Made by a program: the position numbers and the translations under genes. Under the pieces are notes generated by a model that saw only the letters and a list, made by a program, of their open reading frames with translations, was not told the origin of the DNA and ran no database searches. 48,601 nucleotides of DNA from BOG-1363 sp043775355 (GTDB taxonomy: Bacteria > Planctomycetota > UBA11346): positions 1-48,601 of the forward strand of contig JAYVSL010000251.1 of assembly GCA_043775355.1 (NCBI GenBank), in the 5' to 3' direction. Positions within the stretch are counted from its first letter, which is position 1, and each line of letters opens with the position of its first letter. Below are positions 35,036 through 44,461 of the stretch, in pieces.

Positions 35036-36328
35036 TTAGGCCTTGGCCGGATCCGTTGGCGCCGGCGGCTCGGGCGGTTTAGCTGCCTCAGGCGCCTTTG
35101 CGGTGTCTCCGGGCTTAGCTGCTTCAACCGACGTCACACCTTGGTCGCGTTTGGCCTCTTCTTCCAATTCTTTCGCCAGCTTGTCGAGGTCTTCCAGATC
35201 TTCGTCATCCCAGTAATCATCTTCACGCACCACTAAATAGGTCAGCATGCCGCCCGCGACGAAGAGGTTGGCGATGTAGCCAAGGATGAGCGCAAGGATG
35301 AGCGCCTGCCATACGCCAGCGACGGGGCCGGTTCCGTATTGATAGAAGCTATTCTTACCGCTGTTATAGACGCCGCTGCTTTCGCCAGACAGCATCATTT
35401 TATCACCAATCACGTTCGGTAAGTGGCGTACCAGGTGGCTATTCACCAGATATTTCATGTCCCTGGCGGCGAAATCGCTGGCACGTCCTTCGGTATCATT
35501 GAATCCGGATCTCATATTGTCAGGTAAGTATTTGGCCTGGCTTTTTAGTTGGTCGATGCCGGATGTGCCAATGTAACCAGCAACGGTCATCATCAGCAGT
35601 GACAGCAGTAAGCTGCCAAACAACACGTGCGGCTTGGTGCCGACGGCTTCGATGGTGTCGACCACGTTGTCAAACCAGCCGTGTTTGCGGATCGCGATGA
35701 TCGCTGGGAAAACGAAGACGCTGAGCCATACCGCGATACCGAACAACACGACGAACAAGGAGAACAGGTAAACCAACGGATAGAGCAACGCATAACAGGC
35801 CGGGCCGACATACGGAATCGAACTTGCCAGCACCGGTAAATAGACCAGCGCAAGATAGATGCCCGCGAGCATGCCCATCATGAATAAGGGGACCATGACG
35901 GCGGGAACGATGCGGGTTTTGTACTGGCTCACGGCTTCGCTGAAGGAAAGAAACTCATCGTCCAACAGATCGGCCTTCAAAAATACCGCGACTAAGCTGC
36001 CGCCGAGACTGAACAGAATAAGGGCGACGGTATATTGAACCCACGTCAGAATACTGGTCAGTATGAGGCTGTTACTTTGGTCGATAATCTTGGTGTCGCA
36101 CAACCACATCCATGCGGTGATAGCAGTTAGCGTCAGCGCTGAAATCAGCATGCACTTGGGTTTGAACGCCAACATCGGCGCGGTGAACAAATCTTTCCAG
36201 GTCCATTGGCGCGGCTCTGGTTTCCAATCTTCCATTGGCTGATCGCCAATCGCAGGCGCCTGGTCTGGCTTGAGTTTGTCGGCTTTAGTATCGACGTTGA
36301 TACCCTTAGCGGGGGTAGGATCAGACAT
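35036..36328 (-). CDS. Multi-pass membrane protein of unknown function
   Basis: A 430-residue protein with about six hydrophobic segments (for example LISALTLTAITAWMWL near 60, VPLFMMGMLAGIYLALVYLPV near 150, ALILALILGYIANLFVAGG near 350). The N-terminus is hydrophilic. The C-terminus is acidic (DDYWDDEDLEDLDKLAKELEEE) and then Pro/Ala-rich. No family motif was recognised, and there are no operon partners. A strong terminator lies just after it. Confidence 0.75.
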   Translation of the reverse strand: MSDPTPAKGINVDTKADKLKPDQAPAIGDQPMEDWKPEPRQWTWKDLFTAPMLAFKPKCMLISALTLTAITAWMWLCDTKIIDQSNSLILTSILTWVQYTVALILFSLGGSLVAVFLKADLLDDEFLSFSEAVSQYKTRIVPAVMVPLFMMGMLAGIYLALVYLPVLASSIPYVGPACYALLYPLVYLFSLFVVLFGIAVWLSVFVFPAIIAIRKHGWFDNVVDTIEAVGTKPHVLFGSLLLSLLMMTVAGYIGTSGIDQLKSQAKYLPDNMRSGFNDTEGRASDFAARDMKYLVNSHLVRHLPNVIGDKMMLSGESSGVYNSGKNSFYQYGTGPVAGVWQALILALILGYIANLFVAGGMLTYLVVREDDYWDDEDLEDLDKLAKELEEEAKRDQGVTSVEAAKPGDTAKAPEAAKPPEPPAPTDPAKA

Positions 36329-36592
36329 GACCGGCTCTCCAGGTTGGGCGGGACTCTAGGGGGGGCTGTTGGAACACGCAACCGCACGGCGACGGCGGCG
36401 AGCGCGGCGAGGTCGCGACTTGGGCGATGGGATGCGGGAGGTCGGAATGGGAGCACTCTCGCGGGTTTGCTGTCGTATCACTGGTGATCAGATGCACTGC
36501 GAGCAGATTTTTATCGATCTCAACGACTTGTCGTCGGTGGTCGGTGTGGATGCTGGGGTCTCACCCAAGGTGCGTATCGCAAAGGATTCTCT
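36329..36592. other. Intergenic region between divergent genes
   Basis: This holds the promoters of the membrane protein gene (leftward) and uronate isomerase (rightward). No additional gene is supported; a forward frame at 36369-36857 overlaps the isomerase and lacks family resemblance. Confidence 0.5.
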
Positions 36593-38101
36593 GTGGCTGC
36601 CAAGCGCTCAACTCGCTCAACTTCCCTTTCCACGCCGGATGTTTTCATCACGCGCGATTTCTTGTTACGTACAAAATGGGCACAAGCGTTGTATCACGAT
36701 TACGCGGAGCCGCAGTCGATCATTGACTATCACTGTCATTTGCCGCCCGAGCAAGTCGCGGAAGACACGAGCTTTGCGAATCTCACCTCGCTCTGGCTCG
36801 CTGGCGATCACTATAAATGGCGCGCCATGCGGTGGAATGGCGTGGCTGAGCGGTTGATTACCGGCGACGCGAATGAGTGGGAAAAATTTCAGGCCTGGGC
36901 GGCGACGGTGCCGATGTGCTTGCGCAATCCCTTGTACCATTGGACGCATTTGGAATTGAAACGGCCATTTGGTATCAGTGATCGCTTACTCAATCCAACC
37001 ACCGCCAAATCCATTTGGGATGAGGCCAAGGCCAAACTTGCGCGACCCGAGTTTTCGGCTCGCGGCATCATGCGGCAGATGAAAGTGAAAGTCGTATGTA
37101 CCACCGATGATCCGATCGATTCGTTGGAGCACCATATTGCCACGAAAAAGAGTGGTTTCGAGATTCAGATGCGGCCGACTTGGCGACCTGATCGAGCACT
37201 GATGGTTGATTCTCCTACGCGTTTTAACGCTTGGGTCGATCGTTTAGCCGCCGTCAGTAACACCACCATTCGTGACTTTGACAGCTATCTGACGGCGCTG
37301 CGTCAACGGCATGATTTTTTCCACGCGAACGGTTGCCGACTGTCGGATCACGGCATCGAAACCGTGCCCGCGGTTGAGTACACCGAGCGACAGATTCGCT
37401 CCAGCTTTGTGAAAATTCGCGGTGGCGCTGCGCTGGACGCCGATGAACAAGAACGTTTTCGTTCAGCGATGCTGTATGAAGGCGCAGTGATGGATCACGC
37501 CAAAGGCTGGGTCCAACAATTTCACCTTGGGCCGATTCGTAACAATAGTACGCGCATGTTTCGTGCTTTCGGCCCCGATGCCGGAGCCGATTCGATGAGT
37601 GACGCCAGCTTTATCCAACCGCTGGCGAAGTTCCTTGATCGCCTTGATACCGACAACCGCTTAGCCAAGACCATTCTCTATAATCTCAACCCGAAGGATA
37701 ATTACGCCTTAGGGACGATGATCGGAAATTTCCAGGACGGCAGCATTGCCGGAAAGATTCAGTACGGCAGCGGCTGGTGGTTTCTTGATCAGAAGGATGG
37801 CATGGAGCAGCAGCTCAACGCGCTGTCCAACCTTGGTCTGTTGTCACATTTTGTCGGCATGTTAACCGATTCGCGTTCGCTGCTGTCGTACACTCGTCAC
37901 GAGTATTTTCGCCGCGTTTTATGTAATCTCTTAGGTGATGAGATGGAGTCTGGGTTGTTGCCGCGTGATGAAAAAATGATGGGCGACCTGGTGGCGAATG
38001 TCTGTTACCACAACGCGGCGAATTATTTTGATTTTGGTGTGAACGATGATGCCGCAAAGGGTTTGTCAGACACATCAACTTCAAAGCGCATATTTCGGTA
38101 A
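36593..38101 (+). CDS. uxaC: Uronate isomerase
   Basis: A 502-residue enzyme of the amidohydrolase-related UxaC family, converting D-glucuronate to D-fructuronate and D-galacturonate to D-tagaturonate in the cytoplasm. Family marks are DYHCHLPP near residue 45 (metal-binding HxH), KVVCTTDDPIDSLEHH and LVANVCYHNAANYF. It starts with GTG at 36593, with AAGGA seven bases upstream. No other uronate catabolism genes (uxaB, uxuA, kdgK) are in the window, so the rest of the pathway is elsewhere. Confidence 0.95.
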   Translation: MAAKRSTRSTSLSTPDVFITRDFLLRTKWAQALYHDYAEPQSIIDYHCHLPPEQVAEDTSFANLTSLWLAGDHYKWRAMRWNGVAERLITGDANEWEKFQAWAATVPMCLRNPLYHWTHLELKRPFGISDRLLNPTTAKSIWDEAKAKLARPEFSARGIMRQMKVKVVCTTDDPIDSLEHHIATKKSGFEIQMRPTWRPDRALMVDSPTRFNAWVDRLAAVSNTTIRDFDSYLTALRQRHDFFHANGCRLSDHGIETVPAVEYTERQIRSSFVKIRGGAALDADEQERFRSAMLYEGAVMDHAKGWVQQFHLGPIRNNSTRMFRAFGPDAGADSMSDASFIQPLAKFLDRLDTDNRLAKTILYNLNPKDNYALGTMIGNFQDGSIAGKIQYGSGWWFLDQKDGMEQQLNALSNLGLLSHFVGMLTDSRSLLSYTRHEYFRRVLCNLLGDEMESGLLPRDEKMMGDLVANVCYHNAANYFDFGVNDDAAKGLSDTSTSKRIFR

Positions 38102-38110
38102 AATTGCATG

Positions 38111-38146
38111 AAGAATGTCGCAAACGGTTCTACGACACATTCTTTT
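38111..38146 (+). terminator. Probable terminator of uxaC
   Basis: AAGAATGTCG pairs with CGACACATTCTT (two-base bulge) and is followed by a short T-run. It starts nine bases after the uxaC stop codon. Confidence 0.5.
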
Positions 38147-38297
38147 CAGAGGCGCATCGCTTGCAACCGTCCGTAAATCATTCAGCATAGCTTGACCCTC
38201 ATCAGACGTAACGGCACAATCAGCCAGTTGTCTGGTATTGAGGACCACGCGCGCTGTTTTCCTGCCCCCTCGACCCACTGCTGGGATGCCACGACTC

Positions 38298-39245
38298 ATG
38301 AACGATTCTTCCAATACCCGACAGGCCATCCAGCGCATTGGTCAATCGTTTGGTGATTACACGTTTTATCACATCCTCGCTGAAGGCGGGATGGGCATCA
38401 TTCTGGAAGCGGAACATAAGGTCATTGGGCGTAAAGTTGCCCTCAAGATCGTCAGTCCAAAATACGCCGCGCGAAATGGCTACAGCCCAGAATTAATCGA
38501 TACTTTCATGCACGAGGCCCGAGTGCTTGGCGCGATTGATCATCCCCATGTGATTACGCTCTTCGACGCAGGTTTGGTTGGCCAGTGTCCCTATATGGCC
38601 ATGCGCCTGGTTGGCGGCGGCGATCTTGGAACACGCGTTACGAACTATGGGCCGCTCAGCGATGAAGCGGCATTACCGATGATGCGTGATCTGGCAGCAG
38701 GCGTACATGCGGTTCATCTCGCGGGTTTTGTGAATCGCGACATCAAACCAGCCAATGTCTTGTTGGAAAAATCGAACGGCATGCCTCGTCTGACCGACTT
38801 TGGTCTCGCCGTGCCTGTGGGTGAACTTCCCAACGGAACGACGATCGCTGGCACGCCATCCTATTTAGCGCCTGAGCAAATCAGCGGTGCTCAGCTCGAT
38901 CAGCGGACGGATATCTATGCTTTGGGCGCGACTATGTTCTTCGCCATAACCGGCCATCCGCCATTCGCCGGAAGTACGCCAGAAGACACCATTCAGCTGG
39001 TTCGCGAAGCCACGAAGTCGCCGACTGCACGTTTTCTGAAACCGAACGTCAATAAACATCTCGCTACGATTGTTCGTCGAGCAATGGCGCGTGATCCTGA
39101 CAAACGTTATAAAGATGCGTCTGAAATTGAGCACGATTGCCGCGCGGTACTTGATGGGAATGAACCAGAATACGCCCTGATCGGACAGAAGAAGCGCAAG
39201 ACTTTTTTTGGCTCCATCGTTTCACGGGCTCGTGCCATTTTATAG
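38298..39245 (+). CDS. Eukaryotic-like Ser/Thr protein kinase with Asn in place of the HRD histidine
   Basis: About 315 residues from the ATG at 38298. The kinase core is nearly complete: glycine loop EGGMG (29-33), VALK lysine K50, the catalytic loop with D148, DFG, APEQ and the DIYALGATMF helix. The usual HRD histidine is asparagine here (NRD, N146). The catalytic aspartate and lysine are kept, so activity is likely. There is no membrane segment or sensor domain, so it is a soluble kinase, which is common in PVC genomes. Upstream in-frame starts at 38238 (TTG) and 38286 are less convincing. It is flanked by uxaC upstream and convergent with the DegT gene. Confidence 0.9.
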   Translation: MNDSSNTRQAIQRIGQSFGDYTFYHILAEGGMGIILEAEHKVIGRKVALKIVSPKYAARNGYSPELIDTFMHEARVLGAIDHPHVITLFDAGLVGQCPYMAMRLVGGGDLGTRVTNYGPLSDEAALPMMRDLAAGVHAVHLAGFVNRDIKPANVLLEKSNGMPRLTDFGLAVPVGELPNGTTIAGTPSYLAPEQISGAQLDQRTDIYALGATMFFAITGHPPFAGSTPEDTIQLVREATKSPTARFLKPNVNKHLATIVRRAMARDPDKRYKDASEIEHDCRAVLDGNEPEYALIGQKKRKTFFGSIVSRARAIL

Positions 39246-39330
39246 TTTTTTACGCGCGCGTTTTCCCGTAGCGCTTTGGCGGTGACGTTCTTTCGCGCTG
39301 TGGTCTTGGGTTAACGAAGAACTTATGCGC

Positions 39331-40482
39331 TTACCCGACAAGATGTTTCTTGAGAACGGCAATCACGCGATCCTGATCAGCTTCGCTCAGCGACGAACTT
39401 GACGGCAGACACAGACCGCGCGCAAATAATTCTTCGGCAACGGCTCCGCCAAGCGCGGAACAGCCTGTGAACACCGGCTGGAGGTGCATGGGTTTCCATA
39501 CGTGGCGCGCTTCGATGTTTTCACTTTCCATCGCGACGCGCAGTTGTTCTGGCGTGGCGCGTGCGGTGCGCGGGTCGAGCTGAATGACGCTGAGCCAGCG
39601 CGTGCAGCGGGTGCCTGGGAGGTGATCCAAATCCGGTGCGAAGGATAGCCCCGGTACGTCAGCTAACAGCTGCTGGTAACGCTTTGCCACCTGGCGTCTG
39701 GCGTTCACGCGCTGATCAAGCACGCGCAATTGGCCTCGGCCAATGCCAGCGCACACATTGCTCAGGCGGTAATTGTAGCCGATGCGAGAGTGTTGGTAGT
39801 GCGGGCCTGGATCGCGTGCTTGCGTGGCGAGGAAACGTGCTTCATCGCACAAACGTTTGTCGTTCGACAACAACATACCGCCACCGGACGTGGTAATAAT
39901 TTTATTGCCATTAAATGATAAAATACCGCAACGGCCAAAGACGCCGGCGGGTCGCCCGCGATAAGTTGCACCTAAAGCTTCAGCCGCATCTTCGATAAGC
40001 GCCACGCCGTGCCGATCGCAGGCCGCAATCAACGGTTCGTAGTCGGCGCTCTGTCCGTACAGATCGACGCTGATGATGGCTTTGGGCAGACGTCCGGCTC
40101 GCGCGGCATCGTCGAGTCCTTGGGCGACTAAAGCGGGATCAATGTTCCAGCTTTGGCGCTCACAATCGACGAATACCGGGGTTGCGCCGACATAGGCGAT
40201 GGGATTGGCGCTGCCGCAGAACGTGAGCGATGCGCACCACACGGTATCGCCGCGACCAACACCCTGACCAATCAGCGCCAAATGGAGGGCAGCCGTGCCG
40301 CTCGATAATGCGACTGCTGCTGCGACGCCATGACGCGCCGCCATTTCTTGTTCGAAGGCATCGACATGAGGCCCCAACGGCGATACCCAATTGTTGGCGA
40401 ACGCTTCTTGCACCAGAATAATTTCGTCAGTTCCCAGATGCGGAGCTGAAAGATAGACTCGTGATTTCGGATCGTGAGTCAT
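39331..40482 (-). CDS. DegT/DnrJ/EryC1/StrS-type PLP-dependent sugar aminotransferase
   Basis: A 383-residue aminotransferase. The PLP lysine is K194 in FNGNKIITTSGGG, and the phosphate/ring contacts are in SSGTAALHLAL and VDLYGQ. It resembles PglE-type enzymes that aminate a 4-keto nucleotide sugar. Its ATG overlaps the end of the acetyltransferase gene by four bases, so the pair probably makes an N-acetylated amino sugar (such as N,N'-diacetylbacillosamine) for a surface glycan. No dehydratase (PglF-like) that would supply the 4-keto sugar is present. Confidence 0.9.
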   Translation of the reverse strand: MTHDPKSRVYLSAPHLGTDEIILVQEAFANNWVSPLGPHVDAFEQEMAARHGVAAAVALSSGTAALHLALIGQGVGRGDTVWCASLTFCGSANPIAYVGATPVFVDCERQSWNIDPALVAQGLDDAARAGRLPKAIISVDLYGQSADYEPLIAACDRHGVALIEDAAEALGATYRGRPAGVFGRCGILSFNGNKIITTSGGGMLLSNDKRLCDEARFLATQARDPGPHYQHSRIGYNYRLSNVCAGIGRGQLRVLDQRVNARRQVAKRYQQLLADVPGLSFAPDLDHLPGTRCTRWLSVIQLDPRTARATPEQLRVAMESENIEARHVWKPMHLQPVFTGCSALGGAVAEELFARGLCLPSSSSLSEADQDRVIAVLKKHLVG

Positions 40483-41114
40483 GGTGATTCCTGTTTCGCC
40501 AGCGGTCGCGCGGGGACGCCAGCAACTCGCTGACCATCAGGTACATCACGGATGACCACGGCGCCAGCAGCGACCACGCATCCTTTACCAATCCGAATGC
40601 CTGGAATGACGCTGGCACCGATTCCGATCAGCGTGCCATCGCCGACGGTGACGCTGCCAGCAAGATGTACCCCTGGACAAATATGCACACCGTCACCAAT
40701 CACGCTGTCGTGATCGACGGAGGCATTGGTATTAATGATAACGCCAGCACCTAAATGGCAGCCGGTTTGCACGGTGGCGTTGGCCATGACGACCGTACCC
40801 GCGCCGCAGTGAGCTGATGGACTGATCCAAGCCCGCGGATGAAAAAGCGTGGGAAGGCTGAAATGAGCGGCGCGAAAAGTGTGCAGTAAACGGAGCCGAA
40901 GGTGGCAGTTGCCGATGCCCAGCAAAATTCCATCAGCAAGGACGAGCTTTTTTTCTAGGACAGAAGTGGTTCCGAGTATCGGAAGTTGCAGCTGAGTGGT
41001 TCCGGTAAGAGCAGCATTATCATCGATGAAACCCAAGATCTGAAGCTGAGCGGCCTGCGCGCACTCAGCCAGAACGCGGCCGTGACCACCAGCACCAATA
41101 ATCACCAAGCGCAT
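40479..41114 (-). CDS. NeuD/PglD-type sugar acetyltransferase
   Basis: A 211-residue protein with an N-terminal Rossmann-like part (MRLVIIGAGGHGRVLAE) and a left-handed hexapeptide-repeat helix (VMANATVQTGCHLGAGVIIN and following). The histidine in NASVDHDSVIG is the expected general base of the PglD family. It adds an acetyl group from acetyl-CoA to an amino sugar nucleotide. It is translationally coupled to the aminotransferase downstream. Confidence 0.88.
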   Translation of the reverse strand: MRLVIIGAGGHGRVLAECAQAAQLQILGFIDDNAALTGTTQLQLPILGTTSVLEKKLVLADGILLGIGNCHLRLRLLHTFRAAHFSLPTLFHPRAWISPSAHCGAGTVVMANATVQTGCHLGAGVIINTNASVDHDSVIGDGVHICPGVHLAGSVTVGDGTLIGIGASVIPGIRIGKGCVVAAGAVVIRDVPDGQRVAGVPARPLAKQESP

Positions 41115-41239
41115 GGGGCGCTCTCACTCACTTTTTCAGCGTAAAGACGATTTGAGGAAGTACGTGCGCGGTTCATCCCGGCATGATCAAATGGCCCCAT
41201 CATGGCGCAAGACTCAGCCAGACTGTTTTATGTATTGGC

Positions 41240-44200
41240 TCAACCGCTGGCACCGATCGGCGGCACTATGTGCAAGGACTGCACTTCGGTTGGCGACAGC
41301 GCGCGATTATAAATGCGGACGTCATCGAACATGCCTTCGTAACCGATGCCAATTTGTAACCGCGCATCAAACGCAGGCAGCGGAATGGAACCGGTCGCAT
41401 TGATTTCAACCAGTACGCCATCGCGGAAAAGTCGCATGACTTGACCGTCATAGGTGGCGACGACGTGAACCCAAACACCACTCGGGACTCCATCCATAGT
41501 CACTTCTCGCCGCCCAGTTCCGGTATGTAAGCGGAAGCCGAAGGTGTTGGTGTCAGTGGCGGTGGTCATCAGCGCGAAGCCGCGATTGGTGGCGTAGTCG
41601 GCATGGTAAAGGGCGGAAGGCCAGGAATGGACCATGTCAACGATAGGACGATTTCCACGCATCCACACTGACAGCGTCATGCGCGTGAGATTCGATATTT
41701 GAGCCGGTGATGGAGCGATGATCTGACTGGTGCCGTTCAGGTTGACCGCGCCAAGAAATTGTCCGTTGTCGCTCCACTGAGGAAGGCCGTAAAAAGTAGC
41801 GTTCTGCGCGAATCCACTGGTGTCAGCAACCAACGTTCCGCTTCCTTCATCGCAGCGATAATGCAGCACCAAACCGGTGGCAAGATCAACGGCGCCATCG
41901 GTAACTTCGATTCGCATATCATCGCGACCGCTCAGAACACCATCACTGACACTCAATTGAAAACGATAACTGCCAGTGACGTTGAAAGTCACGTTGGGAT
42001 TCAGCGTATGACTATCGCTGATAGTGGCGGGTGCTGGCCCACTGATCTGCGTCCAGGTGGGAATCAGCGTTGTACCTGATCCTGCGTCATCGCTGGCGCT
42101 TCCCGCTAATGTTGTGGTTGGTGCGAGCAAGGTGACGACTTGGTCGACACCAGCGTTCGCGCCTGGTTCCCGGCGACCAAGACCGCCTTGAGCCAAACCA
42201 ACCACGTCAGTTCTGCTGAGCGCACGGTGGTAAATTCGCACATCATCCATCAGGCCTTCGAAGCCACGGCCGAGAAACATTGCCACTTCGCCAGCATTGC
42301 GAACCGTCATGGTGCCAGTGGTGCGCGTGGCCACTGCTGCACCATTGCGGTACAAGGTCATGGTCGTGCCATCATAGACGCCAGCGACGTGAACCCAGGC
42401 GTTGGCAACCAAGGATTGAGGCGTTGCGATTTCGATACTCTGGCCGCTGCCCACACGGTGGTGAAGACGTAATCCAAATTGGTCAGTTTCAGACACGGTT
42501 ACCATCAGGCCATAACCAACGCTGGTGGCATAATCCGCGCGGTAAATCGGCATAGGATACGGGTGCGTCATCTCGACGAGACTACGATCGGGTTTCAACC
42601 ATACGGCGAGCGTGAGCGCTTGCGTCGGCAGATCGAGATCTTCGTTTCCCTGGACGTAAACATATGAGGTGCCAGTAAAGCGCAGAGCACCTTGGCTTTT
42701 TCCTGCGGCGCGGGTGGCACCGTACAGTTTGCCAGTGTGTTGTTTCCCACTCGCATCGAGCGCTTTGTCGCCGTCAACTTCATCGAATTTATAATGTGCC
42801 ACCAAATCATGGCTCACATCCGATGCGACGACGGTAACGATGGTCGAATCACTGATCGTGAGATGTCCGTTGATCGCTGACAGCGCAACTTCGTAAGTGC
42901 CAGCCAACGGGAAGCGAGCCGTGGTCGTGGTTTGGTTTGATAATGCAAACGAAGCGATGGCGGGTCCACTGACTTGGCTCCAAACGTAACTCATCGTGGC
43001 TGAACCAACGTTGCTGACGGTCCCGATTAAGGTGACCGCTTCGCCTTCAGCAATCGCGTAACCGATGTCGGCGACGGCGATCAGGGGTTTACTCACCGTT
43101 ATCGTCTGTTTCACCGAGGTTGCAGAAAGATAGTTGGTATCGCCGATTTGGCTGGCAGTAACGGTCACGATTCCGCCAGCCGTAATATGCAAGAATCCAT
43201 TCTGAATTTCTGCCGGGCCGCTAACGGCGAAGGAAACCAACAGGCCAGAGCTTGAGGTTGCCGTTACGGGTTGGTCAAGATCACCCAACGTCACCTCATG
43301 AAGCGGCGCAAAAGTAATGGTCTGGGTCGCTTGCGTGATGATGAGCAAGCCGCTCGCACTTCCCTGATGGTTTGGTGCATTGATGGTAGCCGTTACCGCG
43401 TACGTACCGGCGTTTATCGGTAGAACCGCGCTGTTGTTATAGGTCACCGAGTACGGCAGCGAAGCCGGAATGGTCGACACCGACGCAGCGTGAGCGTTGC
43501 GGTCATACGTGTGGGCGAGATCGCCGAGGATGATTGGTGCGCTCGCTTTGGCGATGACCATCGACTGGTTCGTTGAACCAACATAATTGGCGTTATTAAT
43601 AATGGTGACCACGACCGGATACGTGCCGGCCTCAATCGGAAGAAGCGACGTTCCGTCGTAGAGCACCGAGGTCATGAGATTGGGCGGTGTCGTCGAAACG
43701 ATGACGTTATGGCCATTCCCATCGTAGACATGATTGAGTTCATTAACGATGATAGTCGCGGTGGCTGGCGTAACTTTCAGCGTACCAGTAACGTAGGTAA
43801 GTTTATAATTCGTGTTCGATTTCAGCGAGCCTTTTTTCACGGTGATAGGGTAATTGCCCACCGGACTACTGACGGTGGCAGTCGTGCTGAGTTGCGGAAC
43901 TCCGGTCAAAACCGTTGCTTGCGTATCGCCATGAACAAAACCGGAATACTCGGGGACCAATACGGGAAGTGCTGCTTGGTAGATCTTGTTCGCGCGACTC
44001 GTGACCGTCAGCGTTACTTGGTTTACTTTAATATTTTTCCTTGTGGTAATGTGAGCACCACCGGCGGCAGGTGTAAAAATGGCGGTGGCACGAGTGGTCC
44101 CGGCGTTCGGAATCGTGCCGAGTGGTGGCGTGTAAACGAATGTCCCTGGGACGACGACTCCACCCGCCGTGGCCGTGGCCGGCGTGGAGATCGATGTGCC

Positions 44201-44344
44201 ATAAGTGATCGTGGATGGCTGAGGCCAAGTGACGGTGACTTTGGCTTGAGCGGCGAACAGTGGCAGCGTCGTCAACACGAAGAGCAGACCTAATGACAGG
44301 GACCTGCACAGTGACGACAGCGAGACATTGATGAGAGCGAACAT
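41240..44344 (-). CDS. Large exported surface protein with MBG, PKD-like and two LamG domains
   Basis: About 1,034 residues from the ATG at 44344 (GGAG six bases upstream; signal peptide MFALINVSLSS to LFAAQA). Several MBG/Ig-like modules come first (for example YDGNGHNVIVSTTPPNL), then a PKD-like module, a LamG/concanavalin-like domain (LVAHYKFDEVDGDKALDASG), another PKD-like module and a second LamG domain (LVLHYRCDEGSG). LamG domains often bind carbohydrate. There is no sorting signal at the C-terminus. It sits between the acetyltransferase and the initiating sugar transferase, inside the glycan cluster, so it may bind or be decorated by the glycan; this is inference. Confidence 0.87.
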   Translation of the reverse strand: MFALINVSLSSLCRSLSLGLLFVLTTLPLFAAQAKVTVTWPQPSTITYGTSISTPATATAGGVVVPGTFVYTPPLGTIPNAGTTRATAIFTPAAGGAHITTRKNIKVNQVTLTVTSRANKIYQAALPVLVPEYSGFVHGDTQATVLTGVPQLSTTATVSSPVGNYPITVKKGSLKSNTNYKLTYVTGTLKVTPATATIIVNELNHVYDGNGHNVIVSTTPPNLMTSVLYDGTSLLPIEAGTYPVVVTIINNANYVGSTNQSMVIAKASAPIILGDLAHTYDRNAHAASVSTIPASLPYSVTYNNSAVLPINAGTYAVTATINAPNHQGSASGLLIITQATQTITFAPLHEVTLGDLDQPVTATSSSGLLVSFAVSGPAEIQNGFLHITAGGIVTVTASQIGDTNYLSATSVKQTITVSKPLIAVADIGYAIAEGEAVTLIGTVSNVGSATMSYVWSQVSGPAIASFALSNQTTTTARFPLAGTYEVALSAINGHLTISDSTIVTVVASDVSHDLVAHYKFDEVDGDKALDASGKQHTGKLYGATRAAGKSQGALRFTGTSYVYVQGNEDLDLPTQALTLAVWLKPDRSLVEMTHPYPMPIYRADYATSVGYGLMVTVSETDQFGLRLHHRVGSGQSIEIATPQSLVANAWVHVAGVYDGTTMTLYRNGAAVATRTTGTMTVRNAGEVAMFLGRGFEGLMDDVRIYHRALSRTDVVGLAQGGLGRREPGANAGVDQVVTLLAPTTTLAGSASDDAGSGTTLIPTWTQISGPAPATISDSHTLNPNVTFNVTGSYRFQLSVSDGVLSGRDDMRIEVTDGAVDLATGLVLHYRCDEGSGTLVADTSGFAQNATFYGLPQWSDNGQFLGAVNLNGTSQIIAPSPAQISNLTRMTLSVWMRGNRPIVDMVHSWPSALYHADYATNRGFALMTTATDTNTFGFRLHTGTGRREVTMDGVPSGVWVHVVATYDGQVMRLFRDGVLVEINATGSIPLPAFDARLQIGIGYEGMFDDVRIYNRALSPTEVQSLHIVPPIGASG

Positions 44345-44461
44345 GAGAGGCTCCAGAGCTATGAGCGGATGAACAACAAGAACAACAAGTGCTATTGGAA
44401 AAACTACGAACCACGCATCGGCCTGCAAATAATCTGTCGCCATCCTTCTTGACAGGAATTG

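Noticed and set aside
36369..36857. 162-residue forward frame upstream of uxaC
   Set aside because: It overlaps the 5' part of uxaC in another frame and has no family resemblance or convincing start.
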